The translations under genes and the position numbers were made by a program. The notes beneath the pieces were generated by a model that saw only the letters and a list, made by a program, of their open reading frames with translations, did no database searches and had not been told where the DNA came from. 64,000 nt of DNA from Pelagomonas calceolata (lineage: Eukaryota > Sar > Pelagophyceae > Pelagomonadales > Pelagomonadaceae), in contig CAKKNE010000001.1 of the NCBI GenBank assembly GCA_918797485.1, positions 2,914,001-2,978,000 on the forward strand. Reading direction: 5' to 3'. Shown here in pieces: positions 45,055 through 54,206 of this stretch (the stretch's first letter is position 1; the number at the start of each line of letters is the position of its first letter).

Positions 45055-45444
45055 ATGGCGACGACGACGACGACCGGCGGACCCATGGCGACGACGACGA
45101 CGACCGGCAGCGAAGCAACCCACGCGCACGTGCAGAGCCTGCCCTGCAACATCAAGTACGACGGCCCCGCGGACGTCTCCGGCCGCCTCATCGTGAAGCA
45201 ACACGCCGACGGCGGCCTCGAGACCGCGTTCCGCGGCCGCGAGCTGCGGGGCGTCGACGCGCCGCTGCGTAAAGGCACCACGGGCCTCGTCGTCGACACG
45301 GGCGACGGCACCGCGCGCGTCCGCGGCACGTTCGACCGGATCCGGGTCTGGGAGTACGACGCGCCGCCGGGCCCGTCGAACAGCGTCATGGACGCGCTCG
45401 CCAAGGTCGACGCGCTCACGGCGCTCCACGCGCCCGAGGACTAA
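45055..45444 (+). CDS. RNASEH2C: Ribonuclease H2 subunit C
   Basis: Accessory subunit of RNase H2, which removes single ribonucleotides and RNA:DNA hybrids from nuclear DNA. 129 residues. Matches to the family: HVQSLPCNIKYDGPADVSG, ETAFRGRELRGVDAPL, GTTGLVV, and the end WEYDAPPGPSN...LTALHAPED, close to the human IPGPDAKV...IHAQVPED. The N-terminus holds a 30-bp tandem duplication that includes the start codon (MATTTTTGGP MATTTTTGSE), giving a second start at 45085. Short length is normal. Confidence 0.88.
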   Translation: MATTTTTGGPMATTTTTGSEATHAHVQSLPCNIKYDGPADVSGRLIVKQHADGGLETAFRGRELRGVDAPLRKGTTGLVVDTGDGTARVRGTFDRIRVWEYDAPPGPSNSVMDALAKVDALTALHAPED

Positions 45445-45458
45445 TTTAATTCGTGTAC

Positions 45459-47603
45459 TTACCCCGCGGCGAGCCGCCGCTGCGCCTGCTCCCACTTCGC
45501 GCGGTAGAGCTTCTTGTAGCGGCCGAGGAGCGCGTCGCGGCGCAGCTGCAGCCCGAAGGCCTCGACCCAGAGGTCGCCGATGAGCCCGTAGAGCGCCGCC
45601 ACGCTCTGGGCTTCCTGGTCGCCGCCGGCCAGGAGCGCGGGCGCCGGCGGCGCCTCCAGTAAAATCGTGTCGTGCGAGCTCGTGCCCTCGTCGCTCACGG
45701 CCCGCGCCAGGATCTCCTCCTCGCCCCGCAGCGTGTGCGGCGTCCGCGCGCGCGTCGACACGGCCACGGCGCCGCCCGTGCCCGCGACCGGAGACAGCGT
45801 CATCGGGATGATCGCGTAGGCGCCTACATCTAAATCGTCGAGGTACATGTCCACGGCGGGACCTTTCACGAAGCGCTCCGTCAGGCCCACGACGCGGTCC
45901 TGCTTGACGTCCACGACCTTCTCGACGGCGGCGCCGTCGTCGCCGCGGTCCTGCCGGACGACGCACAGGCCGATCGCATGAGTGCCGTTCTGCGTGAGCG
46001 TGAGCTGGACCGGCGTCTTGTGGGGCAGGTCCAGGAAGAACTGCGGGTTCGCGACCCAGGTCGTCTGGTTGAGGCAGCCGCCCCCTTGATCGGGGAACGC
46101 CGCCGCGCGCCGCTGCGTCGTCCACATTTCCGGGTCGTAGAGCTTGCAGGACCAGCCGCAGTCGAACACTTGTTGCACTTCATCCAACTCCAACCAGAAG
46201 ACGGCCTCGTCCTTGGCGCGGAAGCCGCACTCCTTCGCGACCACCGGGTCGTCCCACCTTTCGTCGTCCAAAGACCATCGCCCGCCGGGCCGCGGCCCCG
46301 CCCAGCCCCGACAAAACTGGACCAGACGCACGCGCTTCGGCCCCGCCTCGACGACCTTCAGGACGCCGTAGGCGCGCCCGGCGACGACGCCGCAGCCGCG
46401 CGGCCGCCCGCCCCGCGGCGTCGCGGCGAGGCCCGCGCGCCCCCGCGCCGTCCAGGCCTTGAGGAGGTCCCAGAGCGCCGTCGCGTCGCCCGGGAGCTCC
46501 GCAAATTCCTCCCAGGCGTCGCCCGTCAGCGCCCGCAGGCAGTCGAGCGTCGACGCGGCCGCGGCCGCGTCGGCCGAGCCCCGCAGCTTGAAAAAGGCCT
46601 TCTCGAGCAGGGGCAGCCAGAGACTCTCGGCCGGGTCCTCCGTCCGCGCGAGGAGGGGCCGGTTCAGCGACGAGCACGCGAGGCGGTCGTCGACGCAGAC
46701 GACGCGCTCGCGCCCGCCTATAATAAACCGCAGCGCGAAGCGCCCGTGGGGGTCCTCCTGGCCCGTCGGCACGAAGAGGTTTTTGATCAGCTTTGGCGCC
46801 GTCGACAAGATGGCGACGGCGCCCAAGAAACCCCGGTCCTGGACGAGGCCCGGCCGGATGAGGCCCAGTCTAGTCCCCCCGAAGAGTGCAGGAGACAGCT
46901 CCAGGCACTCGTCGGGCCTCTTACTATGCAAGGACTCGCCCTCGAAGGGCATGCCCTTTAATGGCGAGCCGGCGTCCGCGAAGAGCCGCCAACCCTTATC
47001 GGTCCACTTCGCCCCTGTTAACAGAGGCACCTGCCGCGTGTCCCCCGAGAAGTACTCGAGGAAGTGCAAGATCCGCGGGTCCGTAAACACAAATTCGTCG
47101 AATTCCCGCTTCGCGAGCTCCATGGACAAAGATCGGTCCGCCTTCGTGAAGCACCACTTCGCCGTCTTCTCCAATTCCGCGACGGTCGGCGCGACGACGT
47201 TGCCGTCGACCTTACTACAGCCGCTCGACACGCACCGGAAGAAGATCGTGAGCTCATCTACCGTAAGTTCGCCCGTCCGCGAGAAATCGAACAACGCGTG
47301 TAGCACATCAATTTTCTGTCGGATCGTCAAGCCGCTCAAGGTCACGATCGTCGCAATGAGTTCGAAGGCATCCACCAGGTCATTATGATCCGTGTCCATG
47401 AGCTCGAAGATCGGCGCGGCCTCGTCGTCCGTCATGCCCAATAAAACCGCCGCGTGCCGCGGCCCGAGGGCGAAGCGCCCGCCCAGGTCGTGCTCGTGCG
47501 CAATCAGCATGTCGTCGACCTGCCTCTCCTTCCATTTGGTGAGGTGTAGGAGGCGAGGGTCGACGACGGCGCGGCCTGTCAGCGTGCTGGCGCGCACGCC
47601 CAT
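45459..47603 (-). CDS. Catalytically dead calpain-like protein with N-terminal EF-hands
   Basis: 714 residues. MGVRAS at the start fits N-myristoylation. EF-hand loops are DTDHNDLVDAFE and DFSRTGELTVDE (about residues 70-115). The calpain core follows: GLVQDRGFLGAVAILSTAPK aligns with the usual GDCWFLAAIA, so the catalytic Cys is missing; ERVVCVDDRLAC and LWLPLLEKAFFKLRGS are well conserved; GRAYGVLKV replaces GHAYSV (His lost); VRLVQFCRGWAG replaces VRLRNPWG (Asn lost). A beta-sandwich like calpain domain III follows (NPQFFLDL...VQLTLTQ). A membrane-linked Ca2+-binding adaptor is inferred. Starts at ATG 47603. Confidence 0.85.
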   Translation of the reverse strand: MGVRASTLTGRAVVDPRLLHLTKWKERQVDDMLIAHEHDLGGRFALGPRHAAVLLGMTDDEAAPIFELMDTDHNDLVDAFELIATIVTLSGLTIRQKIDVLHALFDFSRTGELTVDELTIFFRCVSSGCSKVDGNVVAPTVAELEKTAKWCFTKADRSLSMELAKREFDEFVFTDPRILHFLEYFSGDTRQVPLLTGAKWTDKGWRLFADAGSPLKGMPFEGESLHSKRPDECLELSPALFGGTRLGLIRPGLVQDRGFLGAVAILSTAPKLIKNLFVPTGQEDPHGRFALRFIIGGRERVVCVDDRLACSSLNRPLLARTEDPAESLWLPLLEKAFFKLRGSADAAAAASTLDCLRALTGDAWEEFAELPGDATALWDLLKAWTARGRAGLAATPRGGRPRGCGVVAGRAYGVLKVVEAGPKRVRLVQFCRGWAGPRPGGRWSLDDERWDDPVVAKECGFRAKDEAVFWLELDEVQQVFDCGWSCKLYDPEMWTTQRRAAAFPDQGGGCLNQTTWVANPQFFLDLPHKTPVQLTLTQNGTHAIGLCVVRQDRGDDGAAVEKVVDVKQDRVVGLTERFVKGPAVDMYLDDLDVGAYAIIPMTLSPVAGTGGAVAVSTRARTPHTLRGEEEILARAVSDEGTSSHDTILLEAPPAPALLAGGDQEAQSVAALYGLIGDLWVEAFGLQLRRDALLGRYKKLYRAKWEQAQRRLAAG

Positions 47604-48115
47604 CTTTTACTGTGTCTCGATGGCTTGATGGCTGCCTCGCGGAGCCGCGTTCTCGACCTCTTGCGTGCCGGCCGCGACGGCTCGATGGCTGCCTCGTGCG
47701 AGGTGTTCTCCGGACCGCTTGCACCGATTTGGGCAGCCCTTTGGTTTGGCGCTGCCCCTCTCCCTCCGCGGGTCCCACGATGATGTTGCGCTAGGAGGTC
47801 CTCGCCGGGGCGCGCTACGGCTCCGTGAACGGATCTCCGAGCTTGAATTCATAAAAATATTAAAACGGGTTCTGTCAAGAGGTACTATACTTATAGGGTA
47901 GGTACCTTGGCTGGTACCGTGGTCGGCGCCTCACTTAGTGGCATCGACAGAGTTCATCGGTATATTTTTGCGACTACATTACTGCAAGCCAGCTGCAACG
48001 CGGCTTACTTCGCAGCTGCAACGCGGCTTACTTCGTCGAGTTTAGACTTTCAGCACTGCAGGCTGCCAGGTGCAGCTGCATTCTCGCATCGATCAATCAT
48101 CGGTGCCAAATCGTA
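47604..48115. repeat. Divergent intergenic region with short tandem duplications
   Basis: A perfect 23-bp tandem repeat at 47990-48035 (unit CAGCTGCAACGCGGCTTACT plus TCG) lies 80 bp before the PDCD2 start. GATGGCTGCCTCG is duplicated at 47627 and 47684. An A/T-rich stretch (47848-47905) separates the two promoters. Confidence 0.6.
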
Positions 48116-49123
48116 ATGTGCAGCCTCGCCGTGCCGACCGGCCGCGGCGGCGACGGCCCCGCGGACTCGTGGCTCGGCGGGCGGCCGCGCTACCTGGACG
48201 GGCGGGAGCGGCCGCCGCCGACGTGCGGCGCCTGCGCGGCGCCGCTCCCGCTCGTCGCGCAGATCTCGGCGCCGGTCGACGGCCGCGCGCGGGCGCTGCA
48301 CGTCTTCGGCTGCCCGCCGTGCGCCGGCGACGCGCGCGCGTGGTGCGTGCGGCGTACGCAGGCCGCCGCTGTCGATGCGCTTTCCGTCGAGGCGCTTTCT
48401 ATCGAGCCGGCGGCGGCGACCGCAGCACCGGCGCCCGCGGCCGACGCCTGGACCTGGGACGACGACGAGGACGACGACGAGGCGGACCTGGAGGCGCTCC
48501 TCCGCAGCCACGAGGCCGGCGCCGCCGCGCCGCCCGCCCCGCGACGACCGGCGCCGCCGCCGCCACCGCCAGAACGGGAACCGGAACCGGCGGCGGCGGG
48601 CCCGGTCCTCCCGCGCGTGGCGCTGGACTGGGTCGCGGAGCCCGAGGTGGCGGCCGTCGACTCGGACGACGACGGCGACGACGCGGGCGGCGACGACGCG
48701 GCGATGCGCCGCCGCCTCGCCGCGTACCTCGCCGAGGGCGACGACGCCGCGGCGCTCCGCGCCGCGCTCGACGGGGGCGCGCCGCCGGGCCCGGCCGCCG
48801 ACGGCGACGGCTACGAGGCCGCAGGCGCGGACGACAGGTTCGCGCGCCGCCTCGCGCGGTGCCCGGACCAGGTCGTCCGCTACGCCTACGGCGCGGCGCC
48901 GCTCTGGCCCGCGGCCGACGGCCCGCCGGCCGCGCCGCCGTGCGCGTGCGGCGCGCCGCGCGACTTCGAGCTGCAGCTCATGCCGACGCTCGCGTACGTG
49001 CTCAGGCACGACGCGCTCGACGTCCACACCGTCCTCGTCTGCTCGTGCCGCGCGAGCTGCGACGCGTCCGACGCCGAGGCGGCGGTCGTGCGGGCCGCGC
49101 CGAGCCTCCAGGACCTGTCCTAG
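48116..49123 (+). CDS. PDCD2/TSR4-type ribosomal protein chaperone
   Basis: Co-translational chaperone of uS5/RPS2 in 40S assembly. 335 residues. N-terminal half: SWLGGRPRYLDG and the zinc-binding CGACAAPLPLVAQISAPVDG with LHVFGCPPCAGDARAWCVRR. C-terminal half: RFARRLARCPDQVVRYAYG, PCACGAPRDFELQLMPTL, the PDCD2_C signature. A long acidic, Pro/Ala-rich linker (residues 90-200) separates them. ATG 48116. No intron. Confidence 0.88.
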   Translation: MCSLAVPTGRGGDGPADSWLGGRPRYLDGRERPPPTCGACAAPLPLVAQISAPVDGRARALHVFGCPPCAGDARAWCVRRTQAAAVDALSVEALSIEPAAATAAPAPAADAWTWDDDEDDDEADLEALLRSHEAGAAAPPAPRRPAPPPPPPEREPEPAAAGPVLPRVALDWVAEPEVAAVDSDDDGDDAGGDDAAMRRRLAAYLAEGDDAAALRAALDGGAPPGPAADGDGYEAAGADDRFARRLARCPDQVVRYAYGAAPLWPAADGPPAAPPCACGAPRDFELQLMPTLAYVLRHDALDVHTVLVCSCRASCDASDAEAAVVRAAPSLQDLS

Positions 49124-49173
49124 TTTGTTTCTAAGAGTGGTTGTCCGGTGGCTGATGGGTCGTATGTTTCTCT

Positions 49174-49200
49174 GCTTGCTAGTGTCTTACAGCCGCTAGC
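49174..49200 (+). promoter_or_regulatory. Dispersed GCTTGCTAGTGTCTTAC motif, best copy
   Basis: GCTTGCTAGTGTCTTACAGC followed by CGCTAGC, 168 bp before the ATG at 49368. Other copies in the same sense relative to the next start codon: 53433-53458 (+), 58279-58302 (-), 44861-44880 (-), 15802-15830 (-), 13312-13340 (-). Confidence 0.5.
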
Positions 49201-49367
49201 CTCGAGCTGCTGCGGAGCCTAGCGTGCGGGTTGCGTAAGCAGCGGGACCTGGGAGAGGGAGCCTTTGCTCAAGCGGCCCCCGAGCTCGCGGTTACCAGTC
49301 GAGAGCGTAAGCGGAGAGCCTTTGTTTGATTGCCAAAACCAGCCTCACTGTTTTATCGAGGTGAACT

Positions 49368-51251
49368 ATGGCTCTCGAATACAAGGCGGAGCTGGAGAGA
49401 GTCGCCTCGCGCGACGGTGCCCACGGACTGAAGCGCGTGTGCCTTCTACAAAATGAAGCAAGTGAAGAGACGCAGCAATGCGAAACGCCGCTGCAGTGGG
49501 CTGTCACGACGCCGCGCACGTACTTCATGCTAGAACCGAGCCAGAAACGCGCCGCCACGGTCGCCGCGCGGCCGATGGAAGACGCGGCGTTCCTGCGCCG
49601 CCTGCGCTTGTTCGCCGGTTCGGCCGGAACGAGCGAGGTGGAAGACGGCGCGTTGGCGGAGGGCGCGGCCGAAACCGCCGGTCCGCTCGCGCAAGCGATC
49701 GCGCAAGCGCCGCTGCGGCTCGTGAGCAAGAGCTGGGCCCGCATGTTCTCGGCCGCGGCGATCCACGCCGACGCGTTCGGTGCCGCGCGCCGCCTGCTGC
49801 AACCCGTCGAGGCGGCGGAAGGTCTCAGTCGCGTCTTCGACCAGAAGCTCAACTACGTGAGAGCGGAATTCGAAGGCGAAGAGTCGGTCCCCCACCATAT
49901 AGGAGGGGGCCTCGTCACGCACATCCCCTTCGCCGACTGCGCATGGCGCTCCGCCCTGGGATACGTTCCTGATGGCATGCACGACGAAGAACAACAGGGT
50001 CCGGAATTCGCGACGCAGCCGATTTTCGCCTGGGAGCGGCGGACGGCGCACGAGGAGCTGATCGCGCGCGCCACGACCGGCCTCGAGTTCCACGAGGCGG
50101 CCTGCTCGTGGGATTCCGGATTCGACACGCCAGGCGAATACTGCAACGAGATCCAGAACCTGCGGAAGGATTTCGCCGACGCGCTCGTGCAGCGCGAGTG
50201 GTTCGTCGACGTCGAGGACGTGACGTGCACGAAGTGGGTTCGCGGCGTCGAGGACTTTTTGGACAAACTCATGCCCCGCTGGGATGAGCAGGTGGGTTGT
50301 TCGGAGATGACGCGACGCGCGGAGCCCGCGCGCAAGGTGTTCCGCGTCGTGCCGCTCGCCTACTCCGTGGCGGAACTCGCGCACGAGCGGGCCCGCGGCA
50401 GCTTGTATAATGAAACTCCCTACGGAGACAGGCGCTCCTGTGTCGAATTTCACGGAGGGTTCGTGCTGACGGCCGACGGCGCGCTTCCGCTGCTTCCCTC
50501 CGGCGACGGGCATGGGAACGGGCGCGGCATGGGGCCGGGCGCGACGGCGAAAGTCCTCGAACGGGCGGCGGAGCGAGACCGGCGCGCCGCCGAAGAGCTG
50601 CGGGACGAGGAGGGGTGGAACACCGCACTCGCGACCGCGGCCCTCGCGGCGAGCAGCGCGGCGTTCACGGCGCAGGCGGCCGCCTGTCGCCGGACGTCGG
50701 TGGCGCCAACGATCTACGCGCTTTGCGCGATGCGCGCGCTCGTGGCAGCGGGGCGCGCCGAGGTGCCCGAGCAATCGATTCTCGGACGGTTCTGCGGCGT
50801 GGGTCTGCCACCGGAGTTATTCCGCCGCATAGCCCTCATGATCGGCGTCGGCGACGAGCGCGACGCGAGTCAAGGGAGTGCTGTTCTGCGAAGGATGGAG
50901 ATCTCCATGGAGAAGGTCGATGCTCCGTGGGGGGACTGGGATAAACGGGAGAACTATTGCACGAGCGACCACGGTCGAGACAAGTGGGAAAAACGCCGCT
51001 TGATCATCCCGCAGGTCGTCCTTAAGTTAGACCTGCACGGCCAGGAGCTGGAGATAAAAGGTCGGCTCTCGGGCTTTGAGGTGCCCTGCACCCACGAAAC
51101 GCCCTACTTTGGATGGGGCCGGAACTATCTGATCGGCGACAAGAAAAAGCTGATGCGCAACCGCAAGAAGTTTGCCACGTACAAGAAGAAGGCCTTGCCC
51201 CTGCAGATCGACCGCGACGCCATGATCCCGGTGACATTTACCGGCGGGTGA
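49368..51251 (+). CDS. Large hypothetical protein (627 residues)
   Basis: Starts MALEYKAELERVASRDGAHG. No recognised domain. Segments with ordered character are LRLVSKSWARMFSAAAIHAD, ADALVQREWFVDVEDVTCTK, a Gly/His loop (SGDGHGNGRGMGPG), an Ala-rich helical region, a LPPELFRRIALMIG motif like the start of an F-box or stramenopile LPPELW-type helix, and a basic C-terminus (KKLMRNRKKFATYKKKALPL). Codon use is a little less GC-rich than neighbours. Function unknown. Confidence 0.65.
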   Translation: MALEYKAELERVASRDGAHGLKRVCLLQNEASEETQQCETPLQWAVTTPRTYFMLEPSQKRAATVAARPMEDAAFLRRLRLFAGSAGTSEVEDGALAEGAAETAGPLAQAIAQAPLRLVSKSWARMFSAAAIHADAFGAARRLLQPVEAAEGLSRVFDQKLNYVRAEFEGEESVPHHIGGGLVTHIPFADCAWRSALGYVPDGMHDEEQQGPEFATQPIFAWERRTAHEELIARATTGLEFHEAACSWDSGFDTPGEYCNEIQNLRKDFADALVQREWFVDVEDVTCTKWVRGVEDFLDKLMPRWDEQVGCSEMTRRAEPARKVFRVVPLAYSVAELAHERARGSLYNETPYGDRRSCVEFHGGFVLTADGALPLLPSGDGHGNGRGMGPGATAKVLERAAERDRRAAEELRDEEGWNTALATAALAASSAAFTAQAAACRRTSVAPTIYALCAMRALVAAGRAEVPEQSILGRFCGVGLPPELFRRIALMIGVGDERDASQGSAVLRRMEISMEKVDAPWGDWDKRENYCTSDHGRDKWEKRRLIIPQVVLKLDLHGQELEIKGRLSGFEVPCTHETPYFGWGRNYLIGDKKKLMRNRKKFATYKKKALPLQIDRDAMIPVTFTGG

Positions 51252-51301
51252 GAGATAGCGACACTGTGTAAGTGTATCAGAGACATAACTAGGGAACCTA
51301 C

Positions 51302-53278
51302 TCACAGCTCGTCGCCGGGAGCGGGCCGCGGCGCGGGGCCCGGCGGCTCGAGGGGCGGCTCCTCCTCCTCCTCCTCCGACGGCGGCTCGGGCACTGGCGC
51401 GCCGCCCGGCGGCCCGCCGACGCCCTTGGCGCGCCGCCGCTCGCGCTCCGCGGCGTCGCGCAGCGCCGCGTCCGCCCGCGCGCGCTGGTCGGCCTCGCGC
51501 CGCGCGGCGACGGCCGCTGCGCGCTCCTTCATCTTCGCCGCCTTCGCCGCGGCCTCGGCGGCCGGCGTGCGCACGGCGTCGGTCTCGGGCTCCGGAGGCG
51601 CCGCCTCGTCGACGGGTTCTGGCTCCGGCGCGACGGGCTCGTCGACGGGCTCCGGCTGCTCGGGCTCCGGCGCGGCGGGCTCGGGGCCGTCGCCGGGCAC
51701 CGGCCGGTCCGGTTCCGGTGCCGGTGCCGCGGCGGCCGCTTCGGCCTCGGCAGCAGCAGCGGCTTCGGCCTCGGCCGCCGCGGCGGCCTCGGCGCGCGCC
51801 GCCTCCTCCGCCGCCGCCGCCGCCTGATCGGCGGCTAATCGCTCGGCATCGACGCGCTCGGCCTCGAGGCGTTCAGCTTCCAACCTTTCAGCCTCCAGGC
51901 GCTCGAGCTCGGCCTTCTCGGCGGCGAGGCGCTCCGCTTCCAGCCGCTCCGCTTCTAGTCTCTCAGCTTCGAGCCGTTCCGCTTCCAAGCGCTCGGCCTC
52001 GAGCCGCTCGGCCTCGAGGCGCTCCGCTTCCAAGCGCTCGGCATCGAGGCGCGCTGCCTCCTCCGCGGCCGCCCGGTCGGCCTCCGCCTGGCGGGCGGCC
52101 TCGGCCGCGGCCTCCTTGCTCGGGTCCGCGCGGCCGCCCCACCACGACCGGCGCGGCGGCGGCGCCGGCGTCGCGTCCTCGGCGGGCTCCGGCTCGGGCT
52201 CGGGCTCGGGCTCCGGTTCCGGTTCCTCCCACTCGGGCACCGGGTCGTCGGCGGGCGGCGGCGGCGGCGGCGGCGCCTCGTCGACGTCGACGGGCGGCGC
52301 CGGCTCGGCGGCGGCCGCGCTCGCCGCCGCGGCCGGCGGCGCGGGGCAGCGGCACGGGTACAGCCGGTCGTATTCGCCGCGCGTCGCCCAGGCGGCGACG
52401 GCGACGGCGGCGAGCACGACGCCGAAGCGAATCTTGGCCCAGCGCGACTCCGACCGCGCCGCGATGGCCCGGACCTCGGCCAGGGCCTCGGCGTGGCGCG
52501 CGCCCTGGCGCTGGAACGCGATGAGGTACGTCCGCTCGACGGCGGCCACGGTCCCGACCTCGCCGAACTTGTGCTCCGTGCCGCCGGCGGCGGCCGCGGG
52601 CGGCGGCGCGCCGTTCGGCGCGTCCGGCGGCGCGGCCTCGAGCCGCGGCGGCGACCGCGGCGGCGCCGGGCGCTGCGGCGACGCGGCCACGAGCGACTGC
52701 ATCATTGCGCGGTTCCGCGCGCGCAGCGACTCGAGCTGCGCGCGCCGCTGCGCGATGAGGCGGTCCACGGCGGCGTCGCCGTACGCGCCGGCGGGCTCGT
52801 CGGCGGCGCCCGGGTAGGGCGCGTCGGCCGGCGCCGCAGGCGCGAAGGGCGCCGGCGCGTCGGCCGCCGGCGCGCCGAACGCCGCGTAGGTCGGCTGCGG
52901 CGGCGCGTCCGCGGGCTCGGGCCGGCCGCCCGGGGAGCGCGGCGGCCCCGCGGCGTCCGACGCGTCGTAGCTCGGCCGCGGCGGCGCGGCGGGCTCGTCG
53001 GCGGCCGGCTCGTCCTTCACCGGCGAGGCGAACGTCGCGTAGCGCGGCGGCGCCTCGCGCGGGGGCGAGCGCGGCGCCTCGTCGTAGCTCGGCCGCGGCG
53101 GCGGCATCTCGTAGCTCGGCTGCGGCGGCGGGCCGCCGGCGGGGTCGCGCCGACCGCCGGGCGAGCGCGGCGGCGGCATCTCGTAGCTCGGCTGCGGCGG
53201 CGGGCCGCCGGCGGGGTCGCGCCCACCGGGCGAGCGCGGCGGCGGCATCTCGTAGCTCGGCTGCGGAGGGCCGTCCAT
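51302..53278 (-). CDS. Low-complexity single-TM protein with PSYEMPPPR and RLEAE repeats
   Basis: 658 residues, ATG 53278. N-terminus: four PSYEMPPPR-type repeats in a Pro/Gly-rich stretch. Centre: a Gln/Arg coiled segment and one hydrophobic helix ([20 protein letters not shown]) at about residue 290. C-terminal half: Pro/Glu-rich (EPEPEP), then an uninterrupted coiled coil of about twelve RLEAE units, then Ala/Glu helices and an acidic Pro-rich tail ending GDEL. Cytosolic tether or scaffold on a membrane is likely. No family recognised. The final DEL is not a canonical retrieval signal. Confidence 0.65.
   Translation of the reverse strand: MDGPPQPSYEMPPPRSPGGRDPAGGPPPQPSYEMPPPRSPGGRRDPAGGPPPQPSYEMPPPRPSYDEAPRSPPREAPPRYATFASPVKDEPAADEPAAPPRPSYDASDAAGPPRSPGGRPEPADAPPQPTYAAFGAPAADAPAPFAPAAPADAPYPGAADEPAGAYGDAAVDRLIAQRRAQLESLRARNRAMMQSLVAASPQRPAPPRSPPRLEAAPPDAPNGAPPPAAAAGGTEHKFGEVGTVAAVERTYLIAFQRQGARHAEALAEVRAIAARSESRWAKIRFGVVLAAVAVAAWATRGEYDRLYPCRCPAPPAAAASAAAAEPAPPVDVDEAPPPPPPPADDPVPEWEEPEPEPEPEPEPEPAEDATPAPPPRRSWWGGRADPSKEAAAEAARQAEADRAAAEEAARLDAERLEAERLEAERLEAERLEAERLEAERLEAERLEAERLAAEKAELERLEAERLEAERLEAERVDAERLAADQAAAAAEEAARAEAAAAAEAEAAAAAEAEAAAAAPAPEPDRPVPGDGPEPAAPEPEQPEPVDEPVAPEPEPVDEAAPPEPETDAVRTPAAEAAAKAAKMKERAAAVAARREADQRARADAALRDAAERERRRAKGVGGPPGGAPVPEPPSEEEEEEPPLEPPGPAPRPAPGDEL
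51840..52060 (-). repeat. 15-bp tandem repeat coding (RLEAE)n
   Basis: About twelve units of a 15-base repeat coding ERLEA, with synonymous variation between units, so it is not recent. Confidence 0.85.
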
Positions 53279-53386
53279 CGTGGCTCAGCAGAGGACAATA
53301 ATATTGCCTTATCAAGCTCTCGTGCGCAAACGCAAGCCACAGCGAACAATTGTATGTGGACTACTATTGCAAATAAAACACTGCCG

Positions 53387-54148
53387 ATGCTGCAGCATGG
53401 ACCAGCTCCACCCTCGCCGCGATTACTTTTGTGCTTTCTAGTGTCTTACATCGCTAGTTCACGATGCGGCGTCTCGCGAGTGCGGCGTTCGCTCGCGATT
53501 AATCCGACCGAACCCGTTCTGTACAGATGGCGGCTGGACGCGCAGACCGAAGATGATGTCAACAAGGTCTCAAAGATGCATTTGATTGATAACTGCTCCC
53601 ATTTCACACTGAGCCAACATCGGAGGGCGGTCCTCCTTGGCGAGTCCGGTGTCGTGGTAAGTTTTAGTAGAACATTTAGTTACCCTTTTCACAATAATTT
53701 GACGATCACATTTGAGGATGAAAATGGAGCGAGTGTCGACTTCCACGCCTGGTGTGCCCGTCGCCCGCTCTGGCCGCTTGAATATGGCCTAAATAATGCA
53801 AAGGAGTGGCGCCTTTATGCAAAGGAGTGGACGTGTATGGGCAAAGATAATTATAGCGTCGATGAAACCGTAGTATTCCACCAACTTCGCTTCACCGTGA
53901 GCAGCATCGGCAGGGAAAACCACGGTTTCATCATCAAGGTGTATGCGAAACAGACGTATGCCAGGGCGCAGTATGCAAGGTCGCAGCGAAATGAGCTTTT
54001 CGTTCTCCGCGCTCTCGTCTCTCGCCGCCGGGCGAAGGCAACGTCGCGGACGGCGCCGTGGTTAAAGTGGCTCCTCGGTGCCGGATCGCTCGCCCTCCCC
54101 GATGAGCTCGCGCGGCAGGTTCTCGGCTTCTGGCGGCCGACCGAGTAG
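53387..54148 (+). CDS. Hypothetical protein, C-terminal LPDELARQVLGFW motif
   Basis: About 253 residues. The start is uncertain: ATG 53354, 53387 or 53576 are in frame. The middle reads like a beta-rich domain (RTFSYPFHNNLTITFEDENG, DFHAWCARRPLWPLEYGLNN, TVVFHQLRFTVSSI) and the end LPDELARQVLGFWRP resembles F-box-like helices. A 20-bp direct repeat (AAGGAGTGG) duplicates AKEWRLYAKEW. Codon use is the least GC-rich of the accepted genes in this part. A copy of the dispersed motif at 53433-53458 overlaps the first codons, which favours a start further down. Confidence 0.5.
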   Translation: MLQHGPAPPSPRLLLCFLVSYIASSRCGVSRVRRSLAINPTEPVLYRWRLDAQTEDDVNKVSKMHLIDNCSHFTLSQHRRAVLLGESGVVVSFSRTFSYPFHNNLTITFEDENGASVDFHAWCARRPLWPLEYGLNNAKEWRLYAKEWTCMGKDNYSVDETVVFHQLRFTVSSIGRENHGFIIKVYAKQTYARAQYARSQRNELFVLRALVSRRRAKATSRTAPWLKWLLGAGSLALPDELARQVLGFWRPTE

Positions 54149-54206
54149 AAGTAACGAAACATGAATGAACGTCCCCCTCCCTCAGTGAATGAACGTGGCA
54201 GAAACA

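Noticed and set aside
51302-51316. C-terminal GDEL as an ER retrieval signal
   Set aside because: Not KDEL/HDEL-like at the first position, no signal peptide, and the acidic Pro-rich tail explains it.
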